The notes beneath the pieces were generated by a model, which was given only the letters and a program-made list of their open reading frames with translations, was not told where the DNA came from and did no database searches. Made by a program: the position numbers and the translations under genes. DNA of 64,000 nucleotides. Origin: Cyclobacteriaceae bacterium. Its GTDB lineage: Bacteria > Bacteroidota > Bacteroidia > Cytophagales > Cyclobacteriaceae. The stretch lies in the NCBI GenBank assembly GCA_030584025.1, contig CP129487.1, forward strand, positions 3,057,001 through 3,121,000, in the 5' to 3' direction. Positions 59,531-64,000 of the stretch are shown here, piece by piece; the first letter of the stretch is position 1, and each line of letters starts with the position of its first letter.

Positions 59531-61164
59531 TACGTTTGGATTACACCCACATTAAACCGTTCAACAGGAGCATGGTTGGCAGCCTCAATACCCATGGAAA
59601 TAACTTTACGTGTTTCCAACGGATCAATAACATCATCTACCCATAAACGCGAAGCCGCGTAGTACGGGCTAAGCTGATCGTTGTACCGATCGGTTATTTC
59701 TTTCAATAAATTCTGCTGCTCTTCTTTCGAAATTTCTTTTCCTTCAGCTTTCAATGAACTTATCCGAATCTGTAATAATGTTTTTGCTGCTGAGGCTCCA
59801 CTCATTACAGCAATCTGAGCAGAAGGCCAGGCAACAATCAATCTTGGATCATACGCTTTACCACACATGGCATAGTTACCGGCTCCGTATGAGTTACCCA
59901 TAATCACCGTAAACTTAGGCACGGTTGAGTTGGCCATGGCGTTCACCATCTTGGCGCCATCTTTTATAATCCCGCCATGCTCTGCCTTGCTGCCCACCAT
60001 AAAACCACTTACATCTTGTAAAAAAACCAGCGGAATTTTTCGTTGGTTGCAATTCATGATAAAGCGTGCGGCCTTATCTGCAGAGTCGGAGTAGATTACG
60101 CCCCCCATTTGCATTTCGCCCTTTTTGGTTTTTACCACTTTACGTTGATTGGCGATAATGCCTACCGCCCAACCATCAATACGCGCGGTTCCGCAAATCA
60201 GGGTTTTGCCATATAGCGCTTTATATTCGTCAAACTCAGAATTATCAACTAATCGTTTAATGATCTCAAGCGTATCATACGGCTTAACACGATCCGCTGG
60301 AAACAATCCGTAAATTTCATTCGGATCTTCAGCAGGAGCTTTCGGTTCAATTCGATCAAACCCAGCTTTTTCATATTCACCAATCTTATCAAAGATGGAT
60401 CGGATGTAATCGAGGCATGCCTGATCGTTAGGAAACTTGTTATCCGTTACACCGGAAATTTCACAATGCGTAGTCGCTCCTCCCAAAGTTTCATTGTCAA
60501 TATCTTCACCAATTGCAGCTTTCACCAAATAGGATCCGGCCAAAAAAATCGACCCGGTTTTATCTACAATCATCGCTTCATCCGACATGATAGGAAGGTA
60601 AGCACCACCGGCCACACAACTTCCCATAATGGCAGCAATTTGAACAATACCCATGGACGACATCCTTGCGTTATTCCTGAACTGCCGGCCAAAATGTTCT
60701 TTGTCGGGGAAAATTTCATCCTGCATGGGCAGAAACACTCCGGCACTATCCACCAAATAGATAATGGGCAGCCGGTTTTCCATCGCGATCTCTTGGATGC
60801 GGAGATTTTTTTTTGCGGTGATCGGAAACCAAGCGCCTGCTTTTACGGTTGCATCGTTCGCTACCACAACACATTGCCTGCCGTGAATGTACCCGATACC
60901 GGTAACCACACCTGCGGAAGGGCATCCGCCATATTCGGTGTACATGCCTTCACCGGTAAATAATCCAATCTCAAGAAAAGGTGAACCTTTGTCTGTCAGG
61001 TATTCAATACGTTCGCGGGCGGTTAATTTTCCTTTGGCGTGCTGATCATCGATCTTTTTCTGTCCGCCACCTGCTTTTGTTTTTTTTGCTTTTGCCTGCA
61101 ACTGGTGAACCAGTTGTTTATACACATCTTCGTTTCGGTTAAATTCCAGGTCTCGTTCAATCAT
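59530..61164 (-). CDS. Acyl-CoA carboxylase beta (carboxyltransferase) subunit
   Basis: A 544-residue subunit transferring carboxyl from biotin to an acyl-CoA. The N-terminal crotonase-like half (ARERIEYLTDKGSPFLEIGLF; GGCPSAGVVTGIGYIHG) and the C-terminal half with MVGSKAEHGGIIKDGAKMVNA follow the MccB/PccB/AccD5 order. The segment GAYLPIMSDEAMIVDKTGSIFLAG is closer to methylcrotonyl-CoA carboxylases than to propionyl-CoA ones. The biotin-carrying alpha subunit is not in the window. The likely substrate is 3-methylcrotonyl-CoA or a related branched acyl-CoA from leucine breakdown. It is flanked by envelope genes with no obvious link. Confidence 0.88.
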   Translation of the reverse strand: MIERDLEFNRNEDVYKQLVHQLQAKAKKTKAGGGQKKIDDQHAKGKLTARERIEYLTDKGSPFLEIGLFTGEGMYTEYGGCPSAGVVTGIGYIHGRQCVVVANDATVKAGAWFPITAKKNLRIQEIAMENRLPIIYLVDSAGVFLPMQDEIFPDKEHFGRQFRNNARMSSMGIVQIAAIMGSCVAGGAYLPIMSDEAMIVDKTGSIFLAGSYLVKAAIGEDIDNETLGGATTHCEISGVTDNKFPNDQACLDYIRSIFDKIGEYEKAGFDRIEPKAPAEDPNEIYGLFPADRVKPYDTLEIIKRLVDNSEFDEYKALYGKTLICGTARIDGWAVGIIANQRKVVKTKKGEMQMGGVIYSDSADKAARFIMNCNQRKIPLVFLQDVSGFMVGSKAEHGGIIKDGAKMVNAMANSTVPKFTVIMGNSYGAGNYAMCGKAYDPRLIVAWPSAQIAVMSGASAAKTLLQIRISSLKAEGKEISKEEQQNLLKEITDRYNDQLSPYYAASRLWVDDVIDPLETRKVISMGIEAANHAPVERFNVGVIQT

Positions 61165-61179
61165 GTATCCAAATTCAGA

Positions 61180-62133
61180 TTAATCTTCTTTCCGCTGCTT
61201 TTCCAGTTCACGCTCAATTTTCTTACGGCTCTTACCCAATGGAGCCATAAAATGTTTTGGATTTTCGTTGAAGTGAGTTGCCAATGAATCGATTGACATC
61301 AGCATTTTGTTGAGGTTAACATAAAGCGAATCTTCTGTAAGTAGTTTACTTGCCGTGTTATCCCCCTTGCTGAATTTATCCATCGTTTCGTTTAGCTTGG
61401 TGAGGGTTACCTTAATTCTGGAGAGCGTTTCGTTTACCTCTATGGATTTTAACGAATCAGAAAGTGTTTTAAAATTTCTGAGTGTTGGGTTAATGTTTTG
61501 TAAGGCGATGTTCACATTTTTAGTAACCAACTTAATACTATCAGACATGCCAACAATCGCTCGATTGGCATTATCAATGGTATAGTTAACTTTTTCCGGT
61601 GTTGAGCCAAAATCATCAAACATCTTATCCAGCTTTTGTGAATTTCTGGAAAGGTTATCAAGAATTGTATTCAGTTTTCTTAACGTTGATTGTAAGTTAT
61701 CGGCTACCGGTGCTGCATTCTCTTCCAGAAAAGCTGTTATCCCTTTGGCTACAACTGAACGAAGGGTGTCCTTCGGATTGAGCGTATTTGTATAATTCCC
61801 TACCGAAAGTTGGATAAACTTGGTTCCCAAAAAATCACCATTTAGGATGGCGATGGACGAATCACCCAACACGACATACGAGTCAATTTCAAGCTCAACG
61901 ATAACACGATCACGAATCTGATCAATCTGTATTTCACTTACCCGGCCCACCGAAACACCACTGAGGTAAACCTGATTGGAAGGCATCAGCAGGTCGACAT
62001 TGTCGTAGATGGCGTAATACTTTTTTCGGGATGAAAAAAAATCGATACCCTTTAAAAAATTAAAGCCGAGGTACAACAACACTAACGACACGACCATAAA
62101 CAGGCCAACACGCACTTCTTTTGATATTGTCAT
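61180..62133 (-). CDS. MCE/MlaD-family lipid-transport protein
   Basis: A 317-residue protein with one N-terminal membrane span (residues about 8-27) and an MCE domain (YAIYDNVDLLMPSNQVYLSGVSVGRVSEI; FLGTKFIQLSVGNY). The C-terminal 160 residues are helical with heptad-like repeats (LQSTLRKLNTILDNLSRNSQKLDKMF). MCE proteins form hexameric rings that carry phospholipids between the membranes. Permease and ATPase genes are not adjacent. It starts 23 bases after the amidase gene and ends 15 bases before the carboxyltransferase gene, so all are one transcript. Confidence 0.88.
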   Translation of the reverse strand: MTISKEVRVGLFMVVSLVLLYLGFNFLKGIDFFSSRKKYYAIYDNVDLLMPSNQVYLSGVSVGRVSEIQIDQIRDRVIVELEIDSYVVLGDSSIAILNGDFLGTKFIQLSVGNYTNTLNPKDTLRSVVAKGITAFLEENAAPVADNLQSTLRKLNTILDNLSRNSQKLDKMFDDFGSTPEKVNYTIDNANRAIVGMSDSIKLVTKNVNIALQNINPTLRNFKTLSDSLKSIEVNETLSRIKVTLTKLNETMDKFSKGDNTASKLLTEDSLYVNLNKMLMSIDSLATHFNENPKHFMAPLGKSRKKIERELEKQRKED

Positions 62134-62156
62134 GGGGTACAGATGAAGTTCAAAGC

Positions 62157-62963
62157 CTAATTTAAAGATTTTACCTTGTTTTTATACTCTTTAATGGCTC
62201 TGTAGATAGCAGACGCAATATACTCCTGCACTTGTGCAGAATTCAACTCTTTTTCTTCTTTTACATTGGAAAGATAGCCAATCTCAACCAGTACTGCCGG
62301 CATAGCCGTTTCCCAAAGCACCTGAAAACCCGCTTGCTTCACACCTCTGCTTTTGCGCCCAGCCCGTTTCCCGAACTGATCTTCGATAAGACTGGCCAAC
62401 TGAATACTGGCCTCGTGATTGGCCGATTGCGTGAGGCTGAACAGAATGTATGATTCGGGTGAATTGGGATCAAAGCCCTGATACTTTTCCTCGTAATTCT
62501 CCTCCAATAAGATCACCGAGTTTTCACGCATGGCAACCTCCAAACTCTCCTGTGTTTTGTGCAAGCCCAATACGTAAGTCTCGGTACCAAAAATGGCTTG
62601 CTTCCGATTATAGGGTGTAGTTTCGGGAAGCGAATTGGCATGAATGGAGACAAAAATATCTGCGTGGTTATCGTTGGCCACCTTGGCTCGCTCTTTCAAA
62701 CCAATGGTCATGTCGGTTTTGCGGGTATACACCACATTTACATCCGGCATGTTCTCTTCAATTATTTTACCTACCAGCAGTGTTACCTTAAGGGTTACAT
62801 CTTTCTCTTTAGCAAAGGAGCCGAAAGTTCCAGGTTGATTACCGCCATGACCCGGATCGAGGCAAATGGTAAATTTTTTAGATGCAGACGCACCGTTCTG
62901 CGCATAAACTGCAGAATTTAGCAAGGTTATTGCTAATAAAAGGCCTATTCCTATAATCCTCAC
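62157..62963 (-). CDS. N-acetylmuramoyl-L-alanine amidase (Amidase_3)
   Basis: It cleaves the bond between the glycan strand and peptide of peptidoglycan in the periplasm, often at division. Zinc ligands are His in DPGHGGNQPGT, Glu in the following FAKEKDVTLKV and His in SIHANSLPE; a catalytic Glu lies in VEIGYLSN. The open frame has an ATG at 63074, but that leaves 32 residues ahead of the hydrophobic core. GTG at 62963 gives a standard signal peptide (MRIIGIGLLLAITLLNSAVYA-Q), 268 residues in all, and removes overlap with the divergent gene. That start is inferred. Confidence 0.88.
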   Translation of the reverse strand: MRIIGIGLLLAITLLNSAVYAQNGASASKKFTICLDPGHGGNQPGTFGSFAKEKDVTLKVTLLVGKIIEENMPDVNVVYTRKTDMTIGLKERAKVANDNHADIFVSIHANSLPETTPYNRKQAIFGTETYVLGLHKTQESLEVAMRENSVILLEENYEEKYQGFDPNSPESYILFSLTQSANHEASIQLASLIEDQFGKRAGRKSRGVKQAGFQVLWETAMPAVLVEIGYLSNVKEEKELNSAQVQEYIASAIYRAIKEYKNKVKSLN

Positions 62964-63057
62964 GGGCAGTACAATGTTCAGTCGATTTGCAATACCTTTG
63001 GGCAAAATTGTGAATTTTTCACCAAAAGCTAAAGATCTGTCTTTCAATAGTCCTGTT

Positions 63058-64000
63058 GTGCGAGTTGCCGTCATTTTATTTTTTGCTTTTGCTTTTTGCA
63101 GTTTCCTTTCCACCCAGGCTCAAAATCCGATATCCCTACGTACTGCATCATCAGCCGATTCAGTCAAAAACCCTGCCGACAGTATACCACCCAAAAAGGG
63201 AGACATAGAAACCACCATACAATACAGTGCACGTGATTCCATCAACTCGAGTGTGGATGGTCAGCTCATATGGTTATACGGGAATGCCAAGATTGTTTAC
63301 GGTTCCATTGAATTGGAGGCAGATGAAATTACCATCGACTATGCCAACAGCACACTCACTGCACATGGCACACGCGATTCACTGGGACGAAGAATCGGCT
63401 ATCCTATTTTTAAGAATGGCGCTGAACTATACGAAACAAAAGACATAACCTACAATTTTAAAACCGGTCGTGCTCGCATTTCTGAAGTGGTTACACAACA
63501 GGGCGAAGGCTACCTGCATGGCGATCTGGTGTTTAAGAATGAACGAAACGAGCTACTCAGTATAAAGAACAGTTACACTACCTGTAACCTGGAACATCCA
63601 CACTTTGTAATCCGCTCAACAAAAACCAAAGCCATTCCAAAGGACAAAATTGTTTCAGGACCTTTTTATGTTCAGTTCAATGATATACCGCTTTATCCCA
63701 TCGGGTTTCTATTTGGTATGTTTCCGGCAGAAAAAGAAAGTAAATCAGGGATACTCTTTCCATCATATGGTGAAGAGCGCTTACGCGGCTTTAACCTGAG
63801 AGGCCTTGGCTATTTTTTAGATATCAGTGAATACGTAAAATTTTCGGTGCGGGCTGATTTATACTCTAAAGGCGACTATGTACTTTATTTTGATATGCCC
63901 TACAGTTGGAAGTATCACTTTACGGGTGGGATGAATTTCAGCTTTTCAAAAACCAATGCTACAAACCGCATTGAAGATCAAAACATACGAAACGACTTCA
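63058..64000 (+). CDS. LptD/OstA-like outer-membrane protein (partial, 5' part)
   Basis: A reading frame open to the window end. The GTG at 63058 gives a signal peptide (RVAVILFFAFAFCSFLS, cleaved before TQAQ). After a short linker comes an OstA-type jellyroll (QLIWLYGNAKIVYGSIELEADEITIDYANSTLTA). A segment typical of the LptD-like family of this phylum follows (YTTCNLEHPHFVIRSTKTKAIPKDKIVSGP; IGFLFGMFPAEKESKSGILFPSYGE), leading into beta-barrel strands. LptD inserts LPS in the outer membrane. The C-terminal barrel is outside the window. It is transcribed divergently from the amidase gene. Confidence 0.85.
   Translation, partial: MRVAVILFFAFAFCSFLSTQAQNPISLRTASSADSVKNPADSIPPKKGDIETTIQYSARDSINSSVDGQLIWLYGNAKIVYGSIELEADEITIDYANSTLTAHGTRDSLGRRIGYPIFKNGAELYETKDITYNFKTGRARISEVVTQQGEGYLHGDLVFKNERNELLSIKNSYTTCNLEHPHFVIRSTKTKAIPKDKIVSGPFYVQFNDIPLYPIGFLFGMFPAEKESKSGILFPSYGEERLRGFNLRGLGYFLDISEYVKFSVRADLYSKGDYVLYFDMPYSWKYHFTGGMNFSFSKTNATNRIEDQNIRNDF

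Noticed and set aside
60466..60963. 165-codon open frame on the plus strand opposite the carboxyltransferase gene
   Set aside because: Antisense shadow of a well-conserved enzyme; Cys/His-rich composition is what a reversed coding frame gives here.
1..64000. tRNA, rRNA, CRISPR arrays, insertion sequences, prophage genes
   Set aside because: Scanned by eye for cloverleaf ends, regular direct repeats with spacers, transposase motifs and phage genes; none seen. This is a visual check and not a computed search.

Overview
The window is a 64-kb chromosomal stretch from a member of the Bacteroidota, most likely the Cytophagia. This rests on several lines seen in the sequence. Many genes have the phylum's TAnnTTTG -7 box, and ribosome binding sites are weak or absent. 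There is a secreted protein with a type IX secretion C-terminal signal. Family members and gene orders also fit the phylum: a long PurF-like protein, a DAHP synthase/chorismate mutase fusion, a DivIVA-like protein, TPR histidine kinases and a Tgt without its zinc cysteines. No rRNA, tRNA, CRISPR array, prophage or insertion sequence was seen. Genes are tightly packed and mostly housekeeping. The one clear accessory module is a small toxin-antitoxin pair.

Layout. 1-5.3 kb: end of aroE, uvrB, two exported proteins, sodA, tadA and an exported protein of unknown role. 5.4-10.4 kb: aspS, with a palindromic element inserted in frame, then the UPF0175/PIN toxin-antitoxin pair, an arginase-family enzyme, a methyltransferase and a medium-chain reductase. 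10.5-18 kb: a secreted TPR-CHAT peptidase-like protein, an RsmB-like methyltransferase, plsC and a large type IX cargo protein with a sugar-dehydrogenase-like propeller. 18-25.3 kb: rsmG, an ECF sigma factor, a glycosyltransferase, tgt, an LptF/LptG permease, an EamA transporter, ispE and fabI. 25.4-34 kb: a membrane protein with a zinc ribbon, a TPR histidine kinase, the PurF-like protein, an EVE-domain protein and two tandem secreted paralogues. 34-38.5 kb: pyrR-pyrB, cystathionine beta-synthase and a TPR protein that ends in an isolated histidine-phosphotransfer-like segment. 38.5-50 kb: OmpA-family protein, pbpC, an NTF2-like protein, a large alpha-2-macroglobulin, MscS and a VanY-type peptidase. 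50-54.5 kb: an aromatic amino acid operon, pheA - aminotransferase - tyrA - DAHP synthase/chorismate mutase. 54.6-64 kb: a lipoprotein, ChaN-like protein, folB, DivIVA-like protein, a WD40 propeller, a phosphopantetheinyl transferase, and an operon of amidase, MCE protein, carboxyltransferase and SirB1-like protein. The window ends inside an LptD/OstA-like gene.

The most notable observation is in front of pheA. A 28-codon leader ORF carries the run Phe-Trp-Phe-Tyr-Tyr-Tyr-Tyr-Phe. It is followed by a strong terminator hairpin, and codons 19-21 of the leader can pair with the 5' arm of that terminator as an antiterminator. This is a complete classical ribosome-mediated attenuator that would sense aromatic aminoacyl-tRNA supply for the whole operon. 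Other points for follow-up are the palindrome domesticated inside aspS, a pair of overlapping paralogues with no canonical start on the second, a histidine-kinase-like protein without an ATPase domain, a 26-bp perfect palindrome between divergent envelope genes, and a pyrR whose promoter leaves no room for a leader. No gene cluster resembling a wholly new defence or biosynthetic system was found.
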